NCBI RefSeq assembly: GCF_014898815.1
Contig: NW_026515477.1
Location: forward strand, 1-64,000
DNA: 64,000 bases
DNA from: Panonychus citri
Lineage: Eukaryota; Arthropoda; Arachnida; Trombidiformes; Tetranychidae
Reading direction: 5' to 3'
The position numbers were made by a program, and so were the translations under genes. Each line of letters starts with the position of its first letter. Positions within the stretch are counted from its first letter, which is position 1. The notes under the pieces were generated by a model that was not told the origin of the DNA, did not search any database, and saw only the letters and a list, made by a program, of their open reading frames with translations. This document shows, piece after piece, positions 25,912-36,158 of the stretch.

Positions 25912-27040
25912 TCCTGTAACTGTATTAGTGATAACATTATTCTGAATCTTTACATTGATTCCTAACTAACATATTCTGTCACATTCTTACCCTCGACCAA
26001 CTCCCCATGAGAGTATGTGTTGAATAAAGTATTACTTTTTTTTTCTCTCTCTCTCTATGATAACATTGGATTCTTTTGACTTTTTCCCTCCCAACATCAA
26101 CCTCTTTGAATAACAAAATAGCTTCATGTTGATGGTGATCAAGATTATAAATAATATTATTACCATTACATCATTATAATCAATGGCACTGGAATTATCG
26201 TTGATTAGATAATAAAATTGACCAATATAAAAAGTATCAAACATACTGTGAAGGAGCAATTAATTTTATTTGCTTGATTAACAATTTAATCATTGATATA
26301 AAATTAATCTAATATACTGGTAAATGGACAGAGTGATCTATGGACGATAAAAGGTAAAAATCCATAAAAAAAAAGGTAAATGAAGTTACATTTATATTTA
26401 TTGGACAAAGATGACGATCAAAAAAAGAGTAAGAAAAAAGTAACAATAACCGTTAGAAAAATGAAAGAGAAAAAATGACGAAAACAATAGAAAAAAAATC
26501 TATCAAAAGTATCTTTAAATTGTTTTTTTTTCTCTGCCAAATTAAGAGAAAGAAAAGTTGAAAAAATTTTGTTCTTTTTTAGAGAACAAAAAAAAGAGAA
26601 AAATTAACTTACATTGATTGGCCATTTTATTGTGTCATTTTCAACACTTTCGCAGGTTGAATGTAACTCGGTGGTTGGCAACAGGTGTCAAAGATCTTAG
26701 ATCGGTGAAAGTTTACAATCAACTGTCGTTAATCAGTTAATCTCAATGGTAACAATTATTAACACAATTAAAATGGAAACGATTTAGTTTCTCGACACAA
26801 TCAACGTTCATGTTAACCACTTTTCTTGCAACTGATTGTAATGCTTACATTTTCCCTCTTTAAACCGATAAAGTGAGAACATCAAATGGAAAAGAGAGAG
26901 AAGAAAAATTCCAACAACCTGATTGGTCGATGGAAGGGGAAAGTAAGGGGAGAATATTAGGGATCACATATGAATAAAAATACGATCTTTTTTTCTTCTC
27001 TCTCATTTTCTCTTTCGGTTTCTCTCTCTCTCTCTCTCTT
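25888..27040. repeat. Tandem duplication upstream of DDX6, copy 2
   Basis: The second copy ends in the TC-rich DDX6 leader, just before the DDX6 5' untranslated region. It includes motifs such as CTGATTGGTCGATGG (an inverted CCAAT-type box, CCAATCAG on the minus strand) near 26921, so a proximal promoter may lie in it. Copy 1 has the same box near 25773. The high identity means recent duplication, or possibly a mis-assembly of two alleles. Confidence 0.9.
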
Positions 27041-27195
27041 TGTTTTCATTTGTCTCCCTCTTTCATTCGCTGTCGCTCATTTCTTGTCTCTTTCTCTCTT
27101 TCTCTCTTTGTCTCTGTCTTTTTTATTCTCTCTCTCTATTTATTCTCTGTCTATCTGCAGCCATTTTACTCTTCTCTCTCTCTCTCTCTCTCTTT

Positions 27196-27227
<32 letters not shown>

Positions 27228-27419
27228 AAGGTTTGCTTGTCTTTCTTAGTAACCACTTCCTTTGACCAAAAAACATATAAATATATTTAAGATCAATTTG
27301 ATTTAATTAATTTAAAATTTTGAATCAATCAACAACCACCTTGCTTAATCCTCGTGTTCTTTGTGTTTTCTATTAATCCTATTAACAAGTGTTACCAAGT
27401 TTCCATTGAACATCTTAAA
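27041..27419 (+). promoter_or_regulatory. DDX6 TC-rich 5' leader / promoter region
   Basis: A long pyrimidine-rich stretch (TC tracts near 27019-27039 and 27174-27229) is followed by AT-rich sequence and the start codon at 27420. The motif CAACCACCTTG occurs at 27333-27343. The pyrimidine-rich leader is read here as 5' untranslated or core-promoter sequence because no coding exon fits; the transcription start is not visible. Confidence 0.45.
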
Positions 27420-28966
27420 ATGCAAACTGTTGAAAAGGTTGCAAGAGGTGTTGACACCGAAGAAGACTGGAAATCCAATCTTAAGATTCCACCCAAAGAT
27501 TTGCGAAAGAGGACATCTGATGTGACCGCTACCAAGGGCAATGAATTCGACGAGTTTTGTTTAAAAAGGGAGCTCCTCATGGGAATCTTTGAGAAAGGAT
27601 GGGAAAAGCCATCACCAATCCAAGAAGCTGCTATTCCTATGGCTCTGTTGGGTCGTGATATGCTGGCTCGTGCTAAAAATGGTACTGGCAAAACAGGTGC
27701 TTATGTGATCCCTATTTTACAAAGGATCGATGTGACCGCTGATCATATCCAGGCGTTAATCATTGTGCCAACTCGAGAATTGGCCTTACAAACCAGTCAA
27801 ATTTGTATCGAACTCTCTAAATATCTCAATGCTCGTGTTATGGTGACTACTGGTGGAACTAATCTCAAAGAAGACATCATGAGGATCTATGAAAAAGGTA
27901 AGCGATCCTCTCAACCACCTTGTGCTCCAATCTGTGATCTAACCTCTTCTTTATTCCCTCTTCTCTCTCAGTTCATGTCATAATTGCCACTCCAGGGCGT
28001 ATTCTTGATTTAATCGACAAGGAGGTCGCTAAGGTTGACAAATGTAAAATGCTGGTGCTCGATGAAGCTGATAAATTACTCTCTCAAGACTTTAATGCTA
28101 TGTTAGATTCATTGATATCGTACCTTCCCAAAGATAGACAAATCTTAATGTTTTCCGCAACTTTCCCTCTCACAGTAGAAAATTTTATGGTGAGTCAATT
28201 CATTGTGCCTTTAGCCTGTTAACAGGTTGTTTTTATTTTCTCTCTCTCTCTCTCTCTCATTCAACAGAAAAAACATCTACACGATCCCTATGAACTAAAT
28301 TTGATGGAAGAGTTGACACTTAAGGGTGTCACCCAATATTACGCATTTGTCCAGGAACGACAGAAAGTACACTGTCTCAACACCTTATTTTCTAAGCTGC
28401 AGATTAATCAATCTATAATCTTCTGTAACTCAACTCAAAGAGTTGAACTTCTGGCAAAGAAAATAGCAGAGCTTGGTTATTCTTGCTATTACATTCATGC
28501 TAAAATGTCCCAACCTCATCGTAATCGGGTATTTCACGACTTCAGGAGTGGTCTCTGCCGTAATCTAGTTTGCTCGGGTAAGCATAGAGGTCAAGAGAAG
28601 GTTGCAACCACCTTGCTCTGTTGATGGGTCAATTTTTTAATCTTTGTTTTCTCTTCCATTTTAGATCTTTTTACCAGAGGTATTGACATCCAAGCTGTCA
28701 ACGTGGTGATCAATTTTGATTTTCCCAAGATGGCTGAGACATATTTACATCGTATTGGAAGATCGGGACGATATGGACACATGGGAATCGCCATTAATTT
28801 AATCACATATGAGGACCGATTTAATCTCCACCGAATCGAACAAGAATTGGGTACAGAAATCAAGCCAATTCCTAAAGTAATCGACAAGTCGTTGTACGTA
28901 CCAGAATTCCAAATTGATGACACAGAGAATGGTGATAACGAATGTAATTCCGCTAAAACAAAATGA
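27420..28966 (+). CDS. DEAD-box RNA helicase DDX6 / Me31B
   Basis: This is an ATP-dependent RNA helicase of P-bodies that promotes decapping and represses translation with partners such as EDC3, Pat1, 4E-T and CNOT1. There are four exons: 27420-27897, 27972-28189, 28268-28577 and 28665-28966. They join to 1308 nt, or 435 aa, close to human DDX6 without its Gln-rich N-terminus. Motifs in order are DDX6-specific PPKDLRKRTSDVT, Q motif GWEKPSPIQ (~aa 61), Walker A AKNGTGKT (~85), PTRELA (~117), DEADKLLSQ (~190), SATFP (~220), a FCNST segment (~283), RGID and HRIGRSGR (~364). The start MQTVEK was chosen because it lies just before the conserved core; an in-frame ATG at 27354 would add 22 untypical residues. 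A polyadenylation signal AATAAA lies at 29279. Confidence 0.96.
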
Positions 28967-30133
28967 AACCGTTAAAAGATTTTGGATTGACAACCACCTA
29001 GTTTCTACTCTCTCTCTCTCTCTTTCTCTCTCACTCTCCACCCAACTTTCTCTTTCTTCCTCTCTCTCTTTTTTTCTCACAGCCTTTGTTGTCTCCTTCC
29101 AATGACCCTTGCAACCACCTTACATTGTAATCCCTCGATTTAGATTTAATCCTTATTCTGGTCTCTTTTTCCTCTTTTGCGCATCAAAAAAAAATCCTGG
29201 ATGTTACAAAGTACCAAAAACCACTAATTCTGTTTATTTGTATCTTTTTCCCTCGCAACATCAACCACTTTGAATAACAATAAACAAAAGTTACAAAGAA
29301 GAAACAAAACAATCAGGATATTATTGATTAGATGATTCGAAGAGATTTAGATAATTAAGATGATGATGATACAGAATGATTGATAAAATCAAATTAAATC
29401 TTGATTGTCCCAATCACAATTGAGAAAACTGTTCATCAAGATATGAGAAAAAATCTAAATCATTTTTGTTTTTCTGGTTACTCTCAGAAATTAAATAATT
29501 TCAATGATCTTTCATTAGATTTTTAATCGATAAACCGATTAATTGGAACTTGTTAGATTATAAGTGAGACAATTAAAAGCGAGAAGAAAAAAATGAAAAC
29601 AACAATTAACAATCAACAACATTTCTCTAAATTAACTAACATTCCCTCACATGTGACATGTTTGTTTACCTTTTCTAAGGAACAGCCTATTCGACCAGAA
29701 ATCTGTGGTTAAATAGTTTCTGCGCTTAAATAACCAGAGAGGAAAAATCTAATCAGTTTTAACTCTAATTAGTGAATTATTCTTGTTTTGATAATGAAAA
29801 GTGATCAATTAACAATCAAAAGAAATATAAGTGAAAAAATAAAATTCTCAGAAAATTCTGTTTTTTTTTCTCAGCTGAAAAAAAGTTAACCACCTTGTCT
29901 TTCGCCCTTTGTGTCCGATTTAAACTATTGATCTAAATTGTTTTATTGATTGATAAGAAAAACAATTAACTCAACTACTATTAAAAAAGAAACTAAAATG
30001 TAATCATTGTCAATGATGATAAAAAGGTATTCCTAATCCTGATTCCAAGCGAAAAGGTAAGCAAATCTTTCAATATCATCTTAATAAACTAACGATGCAC
30101 CTAAACTTAACTTGATTGTGATTAAAATTAATA
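28967..30133. other. DDX6 3' flank and intergenic DNA
   Basis: A TC-rich 3' untranslated stretch (29010-29080) is followed by AATAAA at 29279 and AT-rich intergenic DNA. The motif CAACCACCT recurs at 28991 and 29112, with AACCACCTTG at 29888. The segment at about 29239-29280 matches a segment near 24933-24972 (and its copy near 26081) at roughly 40 bp. No further gene is seen. Confidence 0.6.
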
Positions 30134-30453
30134 CAGTCAACTGCCAGATAATGAGACTGCCAGATAATGAGACTCTCTCTGAAAATAGCTTAAAATCACT
30201 ATTAACACAGAAAATTTAATTTCTATTAATTAATTACTGAAACACTTAATGAGCTTTTTGAGCCCCTTTTCCTATCAATTTACCCTTTTGAATGACCAAT
30301 ACTAATTTTAATCATTTTTAATTAAGAAAATTTCGATCAAATTTCTTAAAAATGATTAATTAACAAAAGTAAACAATTAAAAACACAGCTCGGTTGTCTT
30401 GGTTACAATAGAAACGTTATTTTAAGAGAGTCTCATTATCTGGCAGTTGACTG
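30134..30453. mobile_element. 320-bp MITE with Tc1/mariner- or pogo-type ends
   Basis: The element begins CAGTCAACTGCCAGATAATG and ends in the inverted complement of that sequence. It is flanked on both sides by TA (30132-30133 and 30454-30455), the target duplication of the Tc1/mariner/pogo superfamily. The terminal inverted repeats are about 29 bp. In the left end a 16-bp piece (GCCAGATAATGAGACT) is tandemly duplicated. The interior is AT-rich with no transposase, so it is a non-autonomous element. Superfamily assignment rests on the CAGT end and the TA duplication only. Confidence 0.85.
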
Positions 30454-30930
30454 TATGTAATTAATACTAATGATCCAACCCATTTCATAGGAATTAAATC
30501 AACAAAACTCGAGATACAAAACCAGAAATAGTAACTCAACCAACAAATTTACTCATGTGAATGGCAATTATCCAAATGAACACAAAGAATCAACTTTCGC
30601 TGGTAAATCAAGTTCTTAACGTTTTCTTTTCCTATACTCGCTAATGATTAACCTCCAAGTTTGTCCACTAATTATTTCATCATTTTTAATTCACTCTCAT
30701 CCGAAGTCATTACAATCCGTTGGTTAACAAATCTCACAATTTTCATCTCTATTTCTCTCAATGATACTCCCTTGTTTTCCTAATCAACTCTAATTGTTTT
30801 TCTCTCGATTACTTGAATAGTATTTTATTTACCATTTTATTCAATTTTTTTGTTTCTTCTCTTTTTTAATTGTTCTCTTAAATAATCAACAGTTGATATT
30901 CGATTAATATCATTGGATTTAACCTTCACC
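30454..30930. promoter_or_regulatory. UGT upstream region
   Basis: About 480 bp of AT-rich DNA lie between the MITE and the UGT start codon. No specific element is recognised. The MITE sits within 0.5 kb of the start and so may lie in the promoter. Confidence 0.35.
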
Positions 30931-32705
30931 ATGGACAAATTGTCATCAAATAAGTTAGCCTGGTGCTCCAATGGAACCTACTTGACTATTCATAATCACA
31001 ATAAGAAACCATTGAATATTTTAATGTCATCATTAGACGCGTAAGTAAATCAACAACATTTTCAGATGATTAGTTAATTGTCTGTCCTCTTGTCTGCGAT
31101 TTTCACTTGAATAATAACAATTTGCTCCTCTTGTATTCTATTGTTATTGGTGTCATCTTGATTAAGGTGTTTTGATTCATTTCTATTTACAGTTACCTAA
31201 TCATAAACATTATCTTGATATTTGTTTACTTTTATTGCTCATTTATTTTTCTAATTTTATGATTTTATTTTGTTTCCCTCTCTTCCGATGTGTTTATTTA
31301 CTCACCATGGTTTTCAACGATAACTTTGCAATCTTTTTCACCTTGCATATTTACCTGTAGTTATGGTCATTTTAATGCGATCCTTGGACTTGGTGAGAAA
31401 TTAGTTAAACGTGGACATCAAGTTTATTATGCAAATCGATCTGGATATAAGTCTATGGTTGAAGCTTCGGGTTTACAGTTTATTCCAATCGAAAAATTTG
31501 ATCCGTCCATGGGAAATTATGAAGCCAATCAATTTATACTCAAATTTATCGACAATTACAGTAAACAAATGGAGAAATCGTCACTTGATAGGTTGACTAA
31601 CTGGTCATTTAATGATCTTTTTAATAATCTTGGTTATTTCAGTGAAATGAAAAGGATGGAGAAAGTTTTAGAAATGATCATTAATCAAATGAAACCAGAT
31701 CTAATTATCGGTGATTTTACTTTTGCACTGCCACTTTTTACTAAATGTACCATCCCATGTATACCCTTATTATCAACAAACCCGTTACCGTTATATGGTG
31801 ATCGAGGTCCACCTGTTGCTTCAGGCTATCCTATTGATGGACCCAAAGATGTTTGGACAATTTATCGTAAAGCCGAAAAACGAGCGATGTTTGGATTACG
31901 ATTGTACATGAGACCTTGGTGGTGGAGAAAGTGTTTATCGCCACCAGAAACATCACAACTTCGTTCATTTGCAAAGTATTTTGGTATTTACGTTTACCCA
32001 TCGGCTCTTGACTATGACTCTGACCTGGGGGCACCTTCATCGAATTGGACTCGGCTTGATATGTGCATCCGTCACACCTCAGACGATTTCCGATTACCTG
32101 ATTGTTTGAATGGAAAACCAGGTAAATTGATTTACCTTTCGATGGGATCATTAGGATCAGTAAACTTGAAACTAATGAAAAGGTTGGTGGAAACACTTTC
32201 GTCCAGTCCTCATCGATTTATTGTCTCAAAAGGTTCTAAAGGTGATCAATTAACGTTACCAGATAACATGTGGGGAGATAATTTCGTCAATCAATTGGCC
32301 ATTTTACCAAAAGTTGATCTGGTCATCACAAACGGCGGTAGTAATACAGTCATCGAAAGTTTATCGGCCGGTAAACCGATGATCGTGTTGCCCCTTTTCT
32401 ACGATCAACTCGACAATGCTCAAAGAATCGAAGAGAAAGGTTTGGGACGTCGATTGGATCCATTCAAGTACGAAGATGATTATTTTCTCAGGACAATTGA
32501 AGATCTGCTCAATAGTCAATCGGTTCACAATAAAGTGGAAAAAGTTGCTCGTGAGATGACAAAAGCATCAGAACAGAACAAAATTTGTGAATTGATTGAA
32601 TCATTAGCGTTTCATGTTAAGTTTGGTGGACCAGTTGATCCAGAATTGAAGCAAATTTTACCTCATTTGGATAAAGTTTGTCCGAATGATAAACTGAAGC
32701 TTTGA
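30931..32705 (+). CDS. UDP-glycosyltransferase, bacterial-type (mite UGT family)
   Basis: This GT1-family enzyme is predicted to transfer sugar from a UDP-sugar to small lipophilic acceptors, a detoxification role in mites. Exon 1 is 30931-31040 and exon 2 is 31361-32705; they join in phase 2 to 1455 nt, 484 aa. The intron falls just before the catalytic-histidine segment AYGHFNA (~aa 37-43). The C-terminal donor-binding signature is ITNGGSNTVIESLSAGKP with PLFYDQLDNAQRIEEKGLG (from ~aa 362). There is no signal peptide and no C-terminal membrane anchor, unlike typical animal ER-bound UGTs and like the bacterial-derived UGTs described in spider mites. Oddly, the usual HGG of the signature is NGG, so donor binding may be altered. 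The start MDKLSSNK was chosen because reading from 31290 would translate the intron. AATAAA lies near 32855. Confidence 0.9.
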
Positions 32706-33241
32706 TCAGAACTTTTTTTACAAAAATTGTTTAAAACCAATTTTACCTCAATTAATGTTGTAACTTATTTTCCAATCAGTAATTTGACAAGTTCTGTTTA
32801 CTATTATTAGAAAGACTTTGATAATCTTTCCTATCCTCTACAATTAGTAAATGAAATAAATTGTAAATTCATATGAAATTTTAATTTGGCCACATAAAGA
32901 CTGAGCTTTTTATTAGCACTTCAGCAGATTTCAGGGGAATGTTCATCACGAAACGAATCAGGGATTAGGGGAGAACATGAGATGTGCGTATTTCTTGGAC
33001 AATACAATTAGATTTTAAACTGAACACGAATTTGATCTTAACAAAAGCTCAAGAAAATTAATTGATTTTTCATTTTGTTTTGAGAAAGAGAGAAAAAAGA
33101 TAATCGTTTGGATAAACAGGATACACAGATTATAATTGATTACGAGATTGATTATTGATTTGATTAAATTTAATTGTATGCATACGGCCTTAGAACTGTT
33201 TTAATTTAATCGCTGTTTATCTTTTTCCAATAAGTTTCGTT
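32706..33241. other. Intergenic region between convergent UGT and FABP
   Basis: AT-rich sequence holds the 3' ends of the two convergent genes. Apart from AATAAA near 32855 (UGT) nothing specific is recognised. Confidence 0.5.
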
Positions 33242-34865
33242 CTACTTGGAGGATTTTTTGTAGATTCGAGTGGCGGTAACTTCACCACATGTACAAGTCT
33301 AAAAGAAAAGAAAAGAAAAAATAATTGTTCTAATTATTATCAATTTCATCTCATATGTTTTCAAGTCGATTGTTAATATTAAACTTCCGGACAAGTTGTT
33401 GATGCTTTAAATCAATCAATCTTGATCCATTGATGTCATAGAATTCAAATTGAATCAATTAACTAAATAATGTTAACAGTAATCAGGTTGAAATCAACCA
33501 GATGCCTGAGCTAATAGTATTTGTAAATGAATAAAAAAACAAACAACGTGTAAAAGATGATAAGGATGAATAGAGGATAAAATGAGTCGGATTTGTCTGA
33601 GTTAGTCTTGAATAAACTGATAACCATATTGAAAACTTGAACAACGCAACAGTGAAAATCTGAGCTGCTTTGATTCCTTTGAATGAAGATGATTGAATCC
33701 CTAAAATGGTTCTTTCTCTTTTTCTTACTCTTGCTTTTCATCTTTTACAAAATTGAAAAGTCGATAAGTATTGCCTATGCGCTTTACTCACAATTTTCAT
33801 CTCATCCCCGTTGAATTCACGAGTAATTTCAGCCGGAGGCTCACTTTGCTGCTTCTGGATCAACTTGTTACCTTCTTGGGTGACGGTGCTCTGTGAATGG
33901 ATTAAGATGGTTGAGAGAAAACAATTAGAGGCTGATAAAAAGTGAAACATTGAGAATACTAATTAACATTAGTCTTCTCGATAGTTACAATAGATTAGGA
34001 GTATTTTTGTTTCAGCAACGAAACATAAATCCAACGATTAACCAACAGAGTAAAAGGATAATCAGACAAAATTTTGCTTGGTTAGTCATTGGAACATATC
34101 AAATTGTTAATTATTGCTTCAACTACCGGAAATAAATTTCCATTGATTTATGATATCGTTAATTGTTCAATCTTTTTATCTTTGATTCTCACCTTACAAG
34201 TTACCCCATCCATACGTTTCTCTTCAAACTCTTCGTTTAATTTGAATTTGGTCTCGGAGGTTTTGAATGTTGATATTGATTTAAAGGTGATGGTTCCATC
34301 ATCGTCGACCTTTATGATGAATGTTGGTTTCAATGCGCCAACAGTTTTTCGTAGAAGAAAATTAAGACCTGGTGAAAGTGGACAAAAGAAATGGAAGAAC
34401 ATAGAAAGAGAAAAAATTGGAAAAGGAAATTCAGTCAATTGATTGATAAAAGATAAAAGGTAATTAATGGTCACGAAATTGAAGTTAATGTGTCTGAATA
34501 AATGTCATTCAATTGAGAAGATGGAAAGGTAATTGGGAACAATTAGACCATGAAAAAGATGGCAACATGAAATGACCAAGAGACAAAATTAATAACCATT
34601 AATCTTGTCAAATAAAATAATATAAACATGAAAATTATTCAAGATCTTGATGAAAGATACAAATTATTAAGAATTAATTAGAATTGATTATCTTAAAGAA
34701 AAGACAAATCAATATCAATCAGATCAGTAGATATAAAAGAGGTTCCAAAGAAAAGGAGAGGTACCAACATGGTGGAAAATGAAAATTACTCTTACCTAAA
34801 GCCTTTAAAAATTCATCGAAATTTTCGCTTGAGACAAATGAATATTCACCAGCGAATTCAGCCAT
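33242..34865 (-). CDS. Fatty acid-binding protein (FABP/CRABP family)
   Basis: A cytosolic lipid-binding beta-barrel of the intracellular lipid-binding protein family; it carries fatty acids or retinoid-like ligands. There are four exons on the minus strand: 34796-34865, 34193-34368, 33792-33890 and 33242-33298. They join to 402 nt, or 133 aa, the family's normal length. The N-terminus MAEFAGEYSFVSSENFDEFL, then ALGLNFLLRKTVGALKPTF, ITFKSISTFKTSETKFKLNEEFEE and REFNGDEMKI follow the family pattern. The C-terminal TRIYKK carries the Arg-x-Tyr carboxylate-binding pair. The four-exon layout is that of most animal FABP genes. Donor and acceptor sites are canonical: GGTAAG, GGTGAG, GTGAGT and TTTTAG, CCAG, CACAG. 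Which ligand is bound cannot be read from sequence. Confidence 0.94.
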
Positions 34866-36158
34866 CGTTAAATTGTTGAGAGAATTGATTGAAAATAATC
34901 AAGAAAAAGAAGTTAATTACCAATTGACAGTAGAACAAAAAAGAATAACTATTTGAGAGAGAATTGCAAATTGAATGAAGAAAACCAGGATCGTCTCGGC
35001 AACAAGTAAAAGTGAGAGAGAAGATAGAGAAAGAGAAAGAGAAGATAAAATGATGTAAGATGTTAAAGAAGATGAGAAAGAAAGAGAAGATGAGAAGATG
35101 AGAAGATATTTGGGCTTGGGAATGAAGAACAAGAGACAAGAAGAAAGAAGAAAGAAGAAAGAAGAAAGAAGAAAGAAGAAGAAGAGAGAAGAGAGAACAA
35201 AGAGTAAAAAGAAAAAGAAAGAGAAAATTAGTGTCGCCATCTCTCGTTGTTAAGTCGAACCTTCGGTTGTTCGTTTTCTTGGTTTCTCTCTAATTTGAAT
35301 ATCCTCGAGAATTTCAATTGTTTACTACAATTAGTGAATTGTTCGAGTGTATTGATTTAATATTACATTGTTTTCCACTATTTCGATTGTCAACATTAAG
35401 TATACTTTGATTATCTTTCTCTTCTTTGCCAGTTAATTTTGAGTATTTTGAGTGTGTTTAAATGAGATGGAATATTTTCTGTCAACATAATTTGTCGCAA
35501 ATTTATGTGCAATTATTAATTTTGGTTGACAATTTATTTTGTCAACAGATGATAATACAAGAGTAGAAAAAATTAAGTCAACAGTTGGCGATGATGAGAG
35601 TTGCTTTTTCCCCCTATTCTCTTGTGGTCTCAATTGGATGATGGGTTCATGGCTAAAGGTTAAGTATTTAATAGTTAACAACAATAACAATTGAGTCCTT
35701 GGATAAGTTAATTGGTTAATTTAAGTCTGGAGAATTTTTTTTAAATTGTTGCGATGGTGATAAAAAAAAGGCAAATCCATTGTGTTGATCATGTTTATAG
35801 TTTTCCTCTCTAATCTATTTTAACTGTCATGGTAAATATTTTTTGTCATTTAAATTGTAGCTTCAAATGAACTGATCAGCTCCTGGTAATCAGCTTCTTG
35901 GAATAAATAAATTCAGATGAAGCTAAATCAACACTGAGAAACGGGTGATGTTTTCTTTCCCGGGTTGTGTTCACGTGTATTTGGAGTAAAATAAATTGAT
36001 GAGGATAATGATCGTGATGACGATAATGGTTAATGACGATGATGTTGACGTTTTCAATTTTTATAGAAAAGTTTTAACGATCAAACCGACGACCGATAAT
36101 CTCTTGTCACTTATAAGTTTTTTTCTTCTGTTTTATTAACACTGATTTGTTGACAATC
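34866..36158. promoter_or_regulatory. FABP upstream region and intergenic DNA
   Basis: A GA-rich stretch (34950-35230), interrupted by short AGAAGAAAG repeats, lies directly upstream of FABP and gives spurious poly(Ser-Leu-Phe) frames on the minus strand. It is likely 5' untranslated or promoter DNA. The rest (35240-36150) is AT-rich. TTTATT at 36132-36137 reads AATAAA on the minus strand and is the likely HAUS6 polyadenylation signal. Confidence 0.5.

Noticed and set aside
24884..26259. Identical 75-aa minus-strand ORFs in both copies of the 1148-bp duplication
   Set aside because: Identity follows from the recent duplication. Part is translated TC tract and there is no recognisable domain.
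26970..27290. Long open frames of Ser/Leu/Phe upstream of DDX6
   Set aside because: They are translated (TC)n tract in all three frames and have no conserved sequence.
31290..31360. Start of the UGT at an upstream ATG in frame with exon 2
   Set aside because: This is intron sequence ending in TTACCTGTAG. The spliced exon 1 (30931-31040) gives a better N-terminus leading into AYGHFNA.
34858..35240. Minus-strand Phe/Ser/Leu frames upstream of FABP
   Set aside because: They are translated GA-rich DNA. Part overlaps the FABP start codon region and its leader.
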